A DNA stretch of 31,407 nucleotides from NCBI GenBank assembly GCA_003482455.1, contig DMYW01000064.1:1-31407 (forward strand), in the 5' to 3' direction. Shown in pieces: positions 7,434 to 14,834 of the stretch. Made by a program: the position numbers and the translations under genes. The notes under the pieces were generated by a model, which saw only the letters and a list, made by a program, of their open reading frames with translations, was not told the origin of the DNA and did not search any database. This stretch comes from Rheinheimera sp. (GTDB taxonomy: Bacteria; Pseudomonadota; Gammaproteobacteria; Enterobacterales; Alteromonadaceae). Positions within the stretch are counted from its first letter, which is position 1. Each line of letters opens with the position of its first letter.

Positions 7434-9359
7434 TTAATGCGCAGGTTGACCTGTTGGCGTGTCGATTTGTTGTAGCAACTGCTGTGCTTTTGGGTGGCCT
7501 TTGGCGTTTTGCAAATAGCTTTTGGCCTTGACTAGGTCTTGTGGTAAGTGTTTGCCATCAAAATAAAGCCAACCTAGATAATAGTTGGCGCTGACGTTGC
7601 CACTGTCGGCGGCTTGTTGCAGCAGTTCAACCGCTTTAGGCACATTGACCTCGGTACCCAAGCCAAATAAATACAACAATGCCAATCGGTTTACTGCAGG
7701 TATGTAGCCTTGTTGTGCTGCATAACTAAACAGCCGAAATGCCGTTGCTTGATCTTTCGGCACGCCTTCACCGTCGTCATACATTACCGCTGCGTTATAA
7801 GCACAACCGGTGTGACCTTGTCGACTGCATAACAAAAACCATTGACTGGCGAGGTTGGCATCTTTGGTCGCCAAATCGCCCTGGCGGTAAACGTTGCCGA
7901 GACGAAACATGGCGCGCGCATAAAAGCGCTCTGCGGCTTTCTGATAGTAGGCCAACGCCGCTGCTTGCCGCTGTGTTGTGGACGTGCCAAACCATGCCAT
8001 TTCGTAGCCATAACCCAACAGATAAAACGCCTCGGGGTGGAAGGCTTTTTCAGCTTGTTGTAAGTAACGAAACACTTGTTGCTGCTCGGCAGCTGACAGG
8101 TCTTTGCGTTGCATTAACTCAGAGGCGTACAAATAGGCGGCTTCGGTGCCACCGGCGTCCGCGAGCTGCTGTAGCTGCGGGGCCATCTCGGCTTTCGTCA
8201 GCTGACCGTATTCCTTTTTCGCAATAATGGTATAGGCGGCTGCGGCTAAATCACCTTGTGCTGCCGCCTTTTGCATCAACCGAATGGCAAGCTCAGGCGC
8301 TGGCTTGCTGTATTGGCCATTGAGCAACCAGCGGGCAAGCGCGAACTCGGTACTGCCGGCGCGACTAAGCTGGTTGATCTGGTCGATTTTCCATTGCAAA
8401 TGGGCAATTGGATCTGGTGATTTGCTGGCCAAGACCTGCTGATAAACGATCCATTGCATCGCAGGAACGTAATGACGGTCGGCCGCATCATCGAGATAGT
8501 CTTGGATCTGCTGCTTGTCGGTCGTCACCGCATACTTAAGTGCCAGTTGGTCCAGCAACACGGTAGCTTCCAAGGAGCCGGCGGCAATGGCTTTTAAATA
8601 CCATTTTTCGGCTTCAGCCGGCTTTTGCTCTTGTAATTGCACATAACCCATGATGGCGCTCATTGCCGCGCTGGAATCGGCATTTTGCGGGATCATTTGG
8701 TTCTGCCAGCCGTCAAACATGCCAACAAAGGGAAAGGGCACTTGTTCAACGGCATGCAGAAAACGCTGATTGTCGTAAAAGCGCGCGGAAAAGGTCTGTG
8801 TTTTCGGATCGTACAATTGCAGGCTGTAGTACAGCGCATTGCCGTTGGCGGCTAGTTCTACTTGAAAGTCTTGCACTTCATAACCGTCGAGCGCGGCCAG
8901 TTCGGCTGCATCGGCAAATGTATTGATCTGCCATGCGGAATAGGCGTGCAAGCCGTTGCCTGTGCTACTGATGCCGCGCCTGATGTAATCGCGGTAGGCC
9001 GTAAACTGTTGTAGTGAAGCAGTCTGTTGCTGCTCGGCAAAACAAGCGGTGGCATAACGATAGAATGTTAGATTAAACAGCTGCTTGGCTAAGTTCTCTT
9101 GCCAAGGCAATTGCAAACATTGGGCAAAATCTGTCTGTTTGAGTTGCTGCTGGAAGTCGCGCCAATCTGCGACTTGTTGTAGCACACCACCGTCATTGAG
9201 GTAACTCGCGTACAACTGTTGGTAGTCAGGCAGCTCGGTGGCGGCCGGCAAATTGCGGACCGTTTGCGAGTACAGGCTGGCTGCAGTGCTGGTTGGTTTG
9301 GATTGGCAAGCCATTAAACCAACCATACCGAGCAGCAACAAAAGACGAACCGCTGGCAT
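7434..9359 (-). CDS. Sel1/TPR-repeat lipoprotein
   Basis: A 641-aa protein. The frame is open to 9452, but I start at ATG 9359. This gives a textbook lipoprotein signal (MPAVRLLLLLGMVGLMAC, lipid Cys18), leaves 7 bp to the stop of the upstream gene, and has GAGGAA about 10 nt before. The N-terminal half (to about 300) is Gln/Ala-rich with no recognised domain. The C-terminal half has Sel1-like repeats such as AMFRLGNVYRQGD, NAAVMYDDGEGVPKDQATAF, NRLALLYLFGLGTEVN and YYLGWLYFDGKHLPQD. Sel1 repeats are protein-protein interaction modules in envelope or signalling proteins. It probably sits as a lipid-anchored periplasmic scaffold. It is the second gene of an operon with the 88-aa unknown. Confidence 0.82.
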   Translation of the reverse strand: MPAVRLLLLLGMVGLMACQSKPTSTAASLYSQTVRNLPAATELPDYQQLYASYLNDGGVLQQVADWRDFQQQLKQTDFAQCLQLPWQENLAKQLFNLTFYRYATACFAEQQQTASLQQFTAYRDYIRRGISSTGNGLHAYSAWQINTFADAAELAALDGYEVQDFQVELAANGNALYYSLQLYDPKTQTFSARFYDNQRFLHAVEQVPFPFVGMFDGWQNQMIPQNADSSAAMSAIMGYVQLQEQKPAEAEKWYLKAIAAGSLEATVLLDQLALKYAVTTDKQQIQDYLDDAADRHYVPAMQWIVYQQVLASKSPDPIAHLQWKIDQINQLSRAGSTEFALARWLLNGQYSKPAPELAIRLMQKAAAQGDLAAAAYTIIAKKEYGQLTKAEMAPQLQQLADAGGTEAAYLYASELMQRKDLSAAEQQQVFRYLQQAEKAFHPEAFYLLGYGYEMAWFGTSTTQRQAAALAYYQKAAERFYARAMFRLGNVYRQGDLATKDANLASQWFLLCSRQGHTGCAYNAAVMYDDGEGVPKDQATAFRLFSYAAQQGYIPAVNRLALLYLFGLGTEVNVPKAVELLQQAADSGNVSANYYLGWLYFDGKHLPQDLVKAKSYLQNAKGHPKAQQLLQQIDTPTGQPAH

Positions 9360-9366
9360 CAACCGC

Positions 9367-9633
9367 TTATTCCTCGTCGATCCATGGTGTTTCTGGCAAC
9401 AGACCCAAATGCGCCTCATAGCGAGCCAAATCAAACGGTTGTCTATGTTCAACCACAGCGTGCATTTCTGGCGCTAAGGCGCATGCAATCAGCTCCAGTG
9501 CATCTTCGCGACTGTGGCCAGTCAAACACAATCGCAGCAGGGTTTCTTTCACTTTTTTCGGATATTCATCGGCCAATTGGTTTTCGATGACTTCAAACAG
9601 AATATCTTGGTCGTGTTGATCTTGATCCGACAT
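9367..9633 (-). CDS. Small acidic protein of unknown function
   Basis: An 88-aa protein that I do not recognise. It is acidic and probably cytoplasmic, with no signal peptide or membrane segment. The middle (PKKVKETLLRLCLTGHSREDALELIACAL) is predicted helical, and the end contains RYEAHLGLLPETPW. The ATG at 9633 has GAGAAG about 7 nt upstream and the codons look ordinary, so I regard it as a real gene. It is the first gene of a two-gene unit: its stop is 7 bp before the Sel1 lipoprotein start, and its last codons supply that gene's Shine-Dalgarno sequence, which suggests translational coupling. No function can be assigned. Confidence 0.7.
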   Translation of the reverse strand: MSDQDQHDQDILFEVIENQLADEYPKKVKETLLRLCLTGHSREDALELIACALAPEMHAVVEHRQPFDLARYEAHLGLLPETPWIDEE

Positions 9634-9772
9634 GGTATCTTCTCGTATTTAGGATCCGTGCAGCATGCCAGAAAAGCCGCGATGTGCCTAGGTTTCTTGC
9701 TTGGTTGTCCATCTTGCATCGGCTGGCAATTGTCGGATTATTACGAATATTTAACTTGCGTCTGTGGATGAG

Positions 9773-9787
9773 CTCACCTAGTGTGAG
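9773..9787 (+). other. Leader hairpin upstream of the antiporter
   Basis: CTCAC (9773-9777) and GTGAG (9783-9787) form a 5-bp stem, followed after a few bases by a T-run (9793-9799). It resembles a weak terminator, but no plus-strand gene ends upstream, so it may instead be a leader structure of the antiporter mRNA about 54 nt before the start codon. Confidence 0.3.
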
Positions 9788-9840
9788 TGGTCATTTTTTG
9801 CCGAAGATACCTTGTTGGTTTGTGTTGTTAGGGACCTGAA

Positions 9841-11115
9841 ATGAGTTATACAGATTTAGCGCTAGCCTTTATCCCGCAGTTGCTGTTGATTCTGCTGGCG
9901 GCTCAAGTATTTGGCTATTTGGCGCGCTTTATAGGCCAACCACGTGTGGTTGGTGAAATGATCGCAGGTGTCGTGCTTGGTCCTTCTTTATTTGGGCTTT
10001 TTTTGCCTGAATTACAAAAAAGTATTTTTATCCCTGAAACTATGCCGCTGCTGTATTTTGGCGCGCAGGTCGGGGTTGGCCTGTACATGTTCTTAGTCGG
10101 CTTAGAATTCAATACCAAATTTTTCCGTGAGCAAGGCAAAAGCGCAATTGCAGTGTCGCTTGCCGGCATGGTGGTGCCATTTGCCGCTGCGGCTTTGTTA
10201 TGTTTGTGGCTACCGGGGATCCCTGGGCTTTTTGCTGACAACATCAGCTACAGCAATGCCACACTGTTTATGGGCGCTGCAATTGCGATCACCGCGTTTC
10301 CGATGTTAGCGCGGATTATTTATGAACGTGGCTTGTCCGGCACTATGCTAGGTACTTTGGCGCTGGCGGCGGGAGCCATCGACGATGCGGCCGCTTGGTG
10401 TGTGCTGGCGGTGGTGCTCGCAAGTTTTGGTGGCGGCGCCATGCTTGCCGTTAAAGCCGTGGTCGGTGGTGTGATCTACGCATTTTTGATGGTGCGGTTT
10501 GGCACGCGCTGGTTGCAGCCGCTGGCAGACAAAGTCGAACAACTCGGCCGGATGACTGGCATCCATCTGCTACTTGTACTGGTGCTGTGGGCGATGGCCG
10601 CTTATGCGATGGAGTGGGTCGGGTTGCACGCTGTGTTTGGTAGCTTCTTGTTGGGTGTAGCGATGCCACGTGGTCTCTTGTCCGAGCAACTGGGCGTGAA
10701 GCTGCAAAAAATCGTGGTGTTCTTATTGCTGCCGATGTTCTTTACCTATTCAGGCCTAAAAACCCAGCTGAATATCCTAGGCTCACTCGAGATGTTCAGC
10801 ATCGCCATGGTGATCCTTGCTGCATCGATTGCGGCCAAAGGTGTAGCATGTTGGGGCGCGGCGCGTTTAGCCGGTGCCGACAATCGCACGGCGATGGCGG
10901 TCGGTGCCTTGATGAATTCACGCGGTTTGATGGAGCTTATTATCATCAATATCGCATTGAAATACGGCGTGATCCAACAAGGCCTGTTCTCGATTATGGT
11001 GCTGATGGCGATTGTCACAACCTTGATGGCGACTCCGCTGTTCCATCTGGTATACGGCCGGTTTGTTAACCAGCAAAAACCAACGGCGCCTGATGCAGAT
11101 CCATTACGGATTTGA
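9841..11115 (+). CDS. CPA2 family cation:proton antiporter
   Basis: A 424-aa inner-membrane protein with about 12 hydrophobic segments. It has the CPA2 signatures: GQPRVVGEMIAGVVLGPSL near residues 32-50, ITAFPMLARII (150-160), the ion-binding pair GAIDDAAAW (Asp181-Asp182) and MNSRGLMELIIINIAL near residue 360. It is therefore a monovalent cation/H+ exchanger of the Na+/H+ or K+/H+ type. Unlike full Kef systems it ends shortly after the membrane domain and has no C-terminal RCK/TrkA-N nucleotide-binding domain. ATG 9841 is preceded by AGGGA (9829-9833). Its final 12 bp overlap the end of the convergent solute-binding-like gene. Ion specificity cannot be read from the sequence. Confidence 0.9.
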   Translation: MSYTDLALAFIPQLLLILLAAQVFGYLARFIGQPRVVGEMIAGVVLGPSLFGLFLPELQKSIFIPETMPLLYFGAQVGVGLYMFLVGLEFNTKFFREQGKSAIAVSLAGMVVPFAAAALLCLWLPGIPGLFADNISYSNATLFMGAAIAITAFPMLARIIYERGLSGTMLGTLALAAGAIDDAAAWCVLAVVLASFGGGAMLAVKAVVGGVIYAFLMVRFGTRWLQPLADKVEQLGRMTGIHLLLVLVLWAMAAYAMEWVGLHAVFGSFLLGVAMPRGLLSEQLGVKLQKIVVFLLLPMFFTYSGLKTQLNILGSLEMFSIAMVILAASIAAKGVACWGAARLAGADNRTAMAVGALMNSRGLMELIIINIALKYGVIQQGLFSIMVLMAIVTTLMATPLFHLVYGRFVNQQKPTAPDADPLRI

Positions 11116-12009
11116 CGGTTTTAATAAAGTCCAATTGGCAACCGCGCTGTTGTAGAAGCCACATTCGGCATAAGCGCGGTTGAGCACCCCTTGTTCACGT
11201 AACTTAAGCATGCCGCGTTGCAGCGCAGCAAAGGTGGCTGCGCCTAGAGGGTGGTGTTTTGATACTACAAAGTGGCGGCTATCATCCAGCAGCACTTTGA
11301 CGCCTTCAACTGCGACTAATGTGACATGCTCTTGTTTAATCACAAACGGCTGTTGCCGCGGAAAAGGCGCCAGCATCACATCGATCCAGCCTTTACTGAC
11401 TAACGTCGCCATGGAGATCCACGCGTATTCATCGCGGATGTTTTTCAGTTTTAGCCCTTCGAGTGTGCGCCAGTCTGCTTCGTATGACTTAGATGACACC
11501 GCCGTGAGTTGTTGCAGATCAGCGCTGGTGCGCACTGCCAAGGCTTTGCCATTGCCGGGGGACGTCCATAACCCTGCTACATATTGACCACGTTCAATCA
11601 CTGGGCTGCTGATATAGACGTGTTGTTCGTATTTGCGCACCGCATTGCGCCACACCGAATCGAAACTGACCAGCGCTTCGCCGCGAATGAATAATTTCGG
11701 ACTGCGAGCGCTAAAATCACTGCGTTTAAATTGAAAATTCAGCTTCAAACCGCCAAGACGAATGGCTTGTTGCACCAGCACCATATCGACCACGTCGCGC
11801 CTCGCGCCCACGGTGGAAAAATCCTGGATGTCTTGCACAGAGCGGCCGTTGAGGAAACGGAAATAGTCGTCGTACACGCTGTCTTCGATTAGCACATCAA
11901 CGTTTGGGATCTCGTCGGCGTAAGCTGCCGCAGTCATGAACCCACTGACAACAAAGCCAATGAGTAGCACCAAGAATTTATAGTGATGTGGGTTTTGTTG
12001 CCAACGCAT
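11104..12009 (-). CDS. Periplasmic solute-binding-protein-like (SBP family 3 type) protein
   Basis: A 301-aa protein with signal peptide MRWQQNPHHYKFLVLLIGFV... cleaved near AYA-DE (residues 30-32). The mature part resembles the bacterial extracellular solute-binding family 3 fold used by amino-acid binding proteins and by many orphan periplasmic sensors. Supporting pieces are the early strand PNVDVLIEDSVYDDYFRFL, GLKLNFQFKRSDFS, the central DIRDEYAWIS-like segment and WIDVMLAPFPRQQPFVI. The late segment HHPLGAATFAALQRGMLKLREQGVLNRAYAECGF is the typical C-terminal helix. The ATG at 12009 has GGGAGT upstream. No permease or ATPase is nearby, so an ABC transport role is unsupported; an orphan sensor or stress role is possible. 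Its 3' end overlaps the antiporter by 12 bp. Confidence 0.65.
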   Translation of the reverse strand: MRWQQNPHHYKFLVLLIGFVVSGFMTAAAYADEIPNVDVLIEDSVYDDYFRFLNGRSVQDIQDFSTVGARRDVVDMVLVQQAIRLGGLKLNFQFKRSDFSARSPKLFIRGEALVSFDSVWRNAVRKYEQHVYISSPVIERGQYVAGLWTSPGNGKALAVRTSADLQQLTAVSSKSYEADWRTLEGLKLKNIRDEYAWISMATLVSKGWIDVMLAPFPRQQPFVIKQEHVTLVAVEGVKVLLDDSRHFVVSKHHPLGAATFAALQRGMLKLREQGVLNRAYAECGFYNSAVANWTLLKPSNP

Positions 12010-12145
12010 GCAAGGACTCCCGAGTATTTATGCAGTCTAGCGCTGCTTAGTCACGCCGCAAGTTACACTTGGTTACTTTATCGTCAATCGATGCTTCGGC
12101 AAGCCTGTTGTGCTGCTAGGCAGGCATTTTGCGGGCTGCAGGCAC

Positions 12146-12173
12146 AAAAAAGCCGACATTAAGTCGGCTTTTT
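12146..12173 (-). terminator. Rho-independent terminator after ilvH
   Basis: AGCCGAC (12151-12157) and GTCGGCT (12163-12169) form a 7-bp stem with a 5-nt loop, flanked by A and T runs on both sides. It can act for the minus-strand ilvIH transcript and looks bidirectional. Confidence 0.9.
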
Positions 12174-12184
12174 GATAAATCGCG

Positions 12185-12214
12185 CAATAACTACGCCGTC
12201 AATAACTACGCTGT
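12185..12214. repeat. Tandem 15-bp duplication across the ilvH stop codon
   Basis: CAATAACTACGCCGT (12185-12199) is followed directly by CAATAACTACGCTGT (12200-12214), with one mismatch. The right copy contains the ilvH stop codon and last residues; the left copy is untranslated. It looks like a recent small tandem duplication. Confidence 0.8.
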
Positions 12215-12697
12215 CAGCGATTTCTCACCACGCGAAATTCCAGACACACCGGTACGTACGGTTTCGAGAATTTGCGTGCCACTGAGTGCTTCTAAAAACG
12301 CTTCCAGTTTTTCCGAAGTGCCGACAATTTGAATGGTGTAGGTCGTCGGTGATACATCGATGATCTGACCGCGGAAGATGTCGGCGTTACGTTTGACTTC
12401 TTCGCGTTGCTCACCGAGCGCCTTGACTTTGACCATCATTAGCTCACGTTCAATGTGCGCCGATTCGCTGATGTCGGACACTTTCACCACTTCAATCAGC
12501 TTGTGCAGCTGCTTGGTGATTTGTTCAATCACTTGGTCATCGCCGCGCGTGACTAGCGTCAGGCGTGACAGCGTCGGATCTTCCGTCTGCGCCACCGTCA
12601 GCGAGTCGATGTTGTAACCGCGCTGCGCGAATAAACCCACCACGCGCGCCAAAGCGCCAGATTCGTTTTCCAGTAATACCGCAATAATATGGCGCAT
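12206..12697 (-). CDS. ilvH: Acetolactate synthase small (regulatory) subunit
   Basis: A 163-aa protein, the same length as E. coli IlvH. The N-terminal ACT domain is clear (MRHIIAVLLENESGALARVV, then GYNIDSLTVAQTEDPTLSRL, residues about 1-75). It is followed by the conserved ALS small-subunit C-terminal region (RELMMVKVKA, FRGQIIDVSPTTYTIQIVG). In this family the ACT domain binds valine and gives feedback control of the catalytic subunit. The start lies one base after the ilvI stop, so translation is coupled. A tandem repeat overlaps the stop codon, and a strong terminator follows 33 bp later. Regulation beyond the shared ilvI leader is not visible. Confidence 0.96.
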   Translation of the reverse strand: MRHIIAVLLENESGALARVVGLFAQRGYNIDSLTVAQTEDPTLSRLTLVTRGDDQVIEQITKQLHKLIEVVKVSDISESAHIERELMMVKVKALGEQREEVKRNADIFRGQIIDVSPTTYTIQIVGTSEKLEAFLEALSGTQILETVRTGVSGISRGEKSLTA

Positions 12698-12698
12698 G

Positions 12699-14435
12699 TT
12701 AGGTCCGCTCCGTTTTGCTTAAGAACATCTCGTTCATCGCGCCGCCTGGCACCTGCATCGGGTAGACGTGTTCTTTCGGGTCGACGTGAATATCTAAAAA
12801 TACCAGCTTGTCTTTGATGGCAAAGGCGCGCTCCAGTGCGGCATCGAGTTCATCTGGGTGGGTCACCCGAATACCGACGTGGCCGTAGGCTTCGGCCAAT
12901 TTGACGAAGTCAGGCAAGGAGTCCATGTACGAGCTGGAATACCGCGAGTCGTAGTTCATGTCTTGCCACTGTTTTACCATGCCCAAATAGCCGTTGTTGA
13001 GGTTGATGATTTTCACCCCTAGGCCATATTGCTTGCAGGTTGACAGCTCTTGGATATTCATTTGAATAGAGCCTTCGCCGGTGACACAGACCACTTCCGC
13101 GTCTGGGTAATGCAGTTTGACGCCCATGGCGGCTGGTAAGCCAAAACCCATGGTGCCAAGGCCGCCGGAGTTGATCCAACGGTTCGGTTTGTCGAATTTG
13201 TAATACTGCGCGGCAAACATTTGGTGCTGGCCGACGTCCGACGTCACGTAAGCATCGCCTTTAGTGTGGCGCCAAACGGCTTCAATCACCGCTTGTGGTT
13301 TTAAGACATCGCGGCGCTCTTCATAACGCGCACCATGGACGTCGCGCCACTGGTTAATTTGCTGCCACCACTGGCCAAGTGCGGCGGCATCGATGGCACC
13401 GCCTTGTTTATCCAGCAGGTTCAGCATTTCTTGCAGCACAGGTTTGACCAAACCGACGATTGGAATATGCGCCGAAATGGTCTTCGAAATACTGGCCGGG
13501 TCGATATCAATGTGAATGATGGTAGCGTTTGGGCAGAATTTTTTCGTCGCGTTGGTAACCCGGTCATCAAAGCGGGCGCCGACGGCAAAAATCACATCAG
13601 CGTGATGCATGGCTTGGTTGGCTTCGTACGTACCATGCATGCCGAGCATACCGATAAACTGCGAGTCGGTCGCAGGGTAGGCGCCAAGGCCCATCAAGGT
13701 GTTGGTCACAGGGACGTTTAAGCGTTTGGCAAGCGCGGTTAATTCCTCGGACGCCTTGCCTAAAATCACGCCGCCGCCTGAATACAGCACTGGGCGTTTC
13801 GCGGCCAACAAGGTGGCAAGCGCGCGCTTAATTTGGCCTGGATGGCCTTTGCTGTTCGGGTTGTACGACCGTAGCTTGACCTCAGTCGGGTACTCGTACG
13901 GGAACTTTTGGTTGGGCATCGTCATATCTTTTGGAATGTCGACAACCACCGGGCCTGGCCGGCCACTTTGCGCAATGTAAAACGCTTTTTTGATGATGGC
14001 TGGAATATCTTCCGGCCGGCGCACCGACATATTGTGTTTGACGATCGGCCGCGAAATCCCCAGCATGTCGGTTTCTTGGAAGGCGTCATCGCCAATCAAG
14101 TGGCTCATCACTTGGCCACAAATCACCACCATAGGGATCGAATCCATATAAGCAGTGGCAATGCCGGTGACGGCATTAGTGGCGCCAGGGCCTGAGGTGA
14201 CGAGCACGACGCCGGCTCGGCCACTGGCACGGGCATAGGCGTCCGCCATATGGGTGGCGGCTTGCTCATGACGCACCAGCACATGTTTTACCTCAGATTG
14301 CTGAAACAGCGCATCGTAGATATGTAACACGGCACCGCCTGGGTAACCATAGACGTATTCGACACCTTCATCGCGTAAGGCGCGGATCAACATGGCTCCA
14401 CCAGACAGCAGTTCTGGTTGGTGTTTTTGGTTCAT
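12699..14435 (-). CDS. ilvI: Acetolactate synthase large (catalytic) subunit, biosynthetic
   Basis: A 578-aa thiamine-diphosphate enzyme that makes 2-acetolactate or 2-aceto-2-hydroxybutyrate from pyruvate (first step of Val/Leu/Ile synthesis). The N-terminal ThDP domain has VEYVYGYPGGAVLHIYDAL and the catalytic Glu in VRHEQAATHMADAYARASG. The central FAD-binding-type domain contains GMLGMHGTYEANQAM. The C-terminal ThDP/Mg segment reads VCVTGEGSIQMNIQELSTC then NLNNGYLGMVKQWQDMNY. The metal-binding motif is Gly-Glu-Gly-Ser where E. coli IlvI has Gly-Asp-Gly; I believe this conservative change also occurs in other gammaproteobacteria. A GTG at 14441 is in frame, but ATG 14435 is the likelier start. 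It forms an operon with ilvH and has a long, hairpin-rich leader upstream. Confidence 0.96.
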   Translation of the reverse strand: MNQKHQPELLSGGAMLIRALRDEGVEYVYGYPGGAVLHIYDALFQQSEVKHVLVRHEQAATHMADAYARASGRAGVVLVTSGPGATNAVTGIATAYMDSIPMVVICGQVMSHLIGDDAFQETDMLGISRPIVKHNMSVRRPEDIPAIIKKAFYIAQSGRPGPVVVDIPKDMTMPNQKFPYEYPTEVKLRSYNPNSKGHPGQIKRALATLLAAKRPVLYSGGGVILGKASEELTALAKRLNVPVTNTLMGLGAYPATDSQFIGMLGMHGTYEANQAMHHADVIFAVGARFDDRVTNATKKFCPNATIIHIDIDPASISKTISAHIPIVGLVKPVLQEMLNLLDKQGGAIDAAALGQWWQQINQWRDVHGARYEERRDVLKPQAVIEAVWRHTKGDAYVTSDVGQHQMFAAQYYKFDKPNRWINSGGLGTMGFGLPAAMGVKLHYPDAEVVCVTGEGSIQMNIQELSTCKQYGLGVKIINLNNGYLGMVKQWQDMNYDSRYSSSYMDSLPDFVKLAEAYGHVGIRVTHPDELDAALERAFAIKDKLVFLDIHVDPKEHVYPMQVPGGAMNEMFLSKTERT

Positions 14436-14498
14436 TTTCACTCAGGTCTCATAGTTTGCGTAAGGCAAAGCTCCGGACGTCTTAAAAAACGCCGGGGT

Positions 14499-14570
14499 TT
14501 AGGCTTGTAGGTATACAAGCAAATTCTGCTTACGTGGACTGCACAGGGTAAGGCTGTGCAAAAATTTCAA
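14499..14570 (-). CDS. Possible leucine-rich leader peptide of ilvIH
   Basis: A 23-codon frame begins with TTG at 14570, has AAAGG about 7 nt upstream, and ends with TAA at 14499, 63 bp before ilvI. It would encode six Leu and one Val (including LLVYL near the end) and spans two inverted repeats. Leu/Val control codons match the logic of branched-chain amino acid attenuators. Against it: a TTG start, no Ile codons, and no clean terminator hairpin before the T-run at 14484-14489. Treat as a hypothesis. Confidence 0.22.
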   Translation of the reverse strand: MKFLHSLTLCSPRKQNLLVYLQA

Positions 14571-14764
14571 ACTACGGCCTTTGTAATAGTGTGGCGTCTA
14601 GCGCCTAAATGGCAGGCTCGTGAAGCCTTACTTTACGAGATCTGGTCCGAGCTTGTCGACTGATTTTTCAAGTGATACGGCGAACTTTGGTCGCAAATTG
14701 GGCCCATAAACCGAATGCGCTGGCGCTTTTAACAGCAGTGGTATGGCGGTCATCGCCGGTGTGC

Positions 14765-14793
14765 TTGCAAAAGCGAGAGGCCAACCACATAGT
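14765..14793 (+). promoter_or_regulatory. Candidate sigma-70 promoter of the thioredoxin-protease-FHA operon
   Basis: TTGCAA (14765-14770) and CATAGT (14788-14793), each 4 of 6 to consensus, are separated by exactly 17 bp. Transcription would start near 14800, giving a leader of about 35 nt before the GTG start. Confidence 0.4.
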
Positions 14794-14834
14794 AAAGGTA
14801 TGCCGCGACAAGCAATTTTTAGAAGGTAGTCATT

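Larger units (their letters stand above)
14436..14834. promoter_or_regulatory. Divergent control region of ilvIH and the thioredoxin operon
   Basis: This 399-bp stretch holds no convincing protein gene apart from the possible leader peptide listed separately. On the minus strand (ilvIH side) three inverted repeats are visible: GGCG/CGCC around 14593-14605, GCACAG/CTGTGC around 14540-14559 and GCTTGTA/TACAAGC at 14503-14520. On the plus strand there is a promoter-like pair ahead of the thioredoxin gene. Lrp or attenuation control of ilvIH is plausible from the family, but no site can be proved here. Confidence 0.5.

Noticed and set aside
7739..8227. 162-codon frame antisense to the Sel1 lipoprotein gene
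   Set aside because: Arg-rich random-looking translation with no start signal; a shadow of the repeat-encoding gene.
9841..11115. Full KefB/KefC glutathione-gated potassium efflux system
   Set aside because: The RCK/TrkA-N domain and the ancillary KefF/KefG oxidoreductase are missing.
14476..14500. Classic attenuator terminator at the T-run in the ilvIH leader
   Set aside because: Only a 3-bp GCC/GGC stem precedes the T-run; no complementary arm strong enough for intrinsic termination is present.
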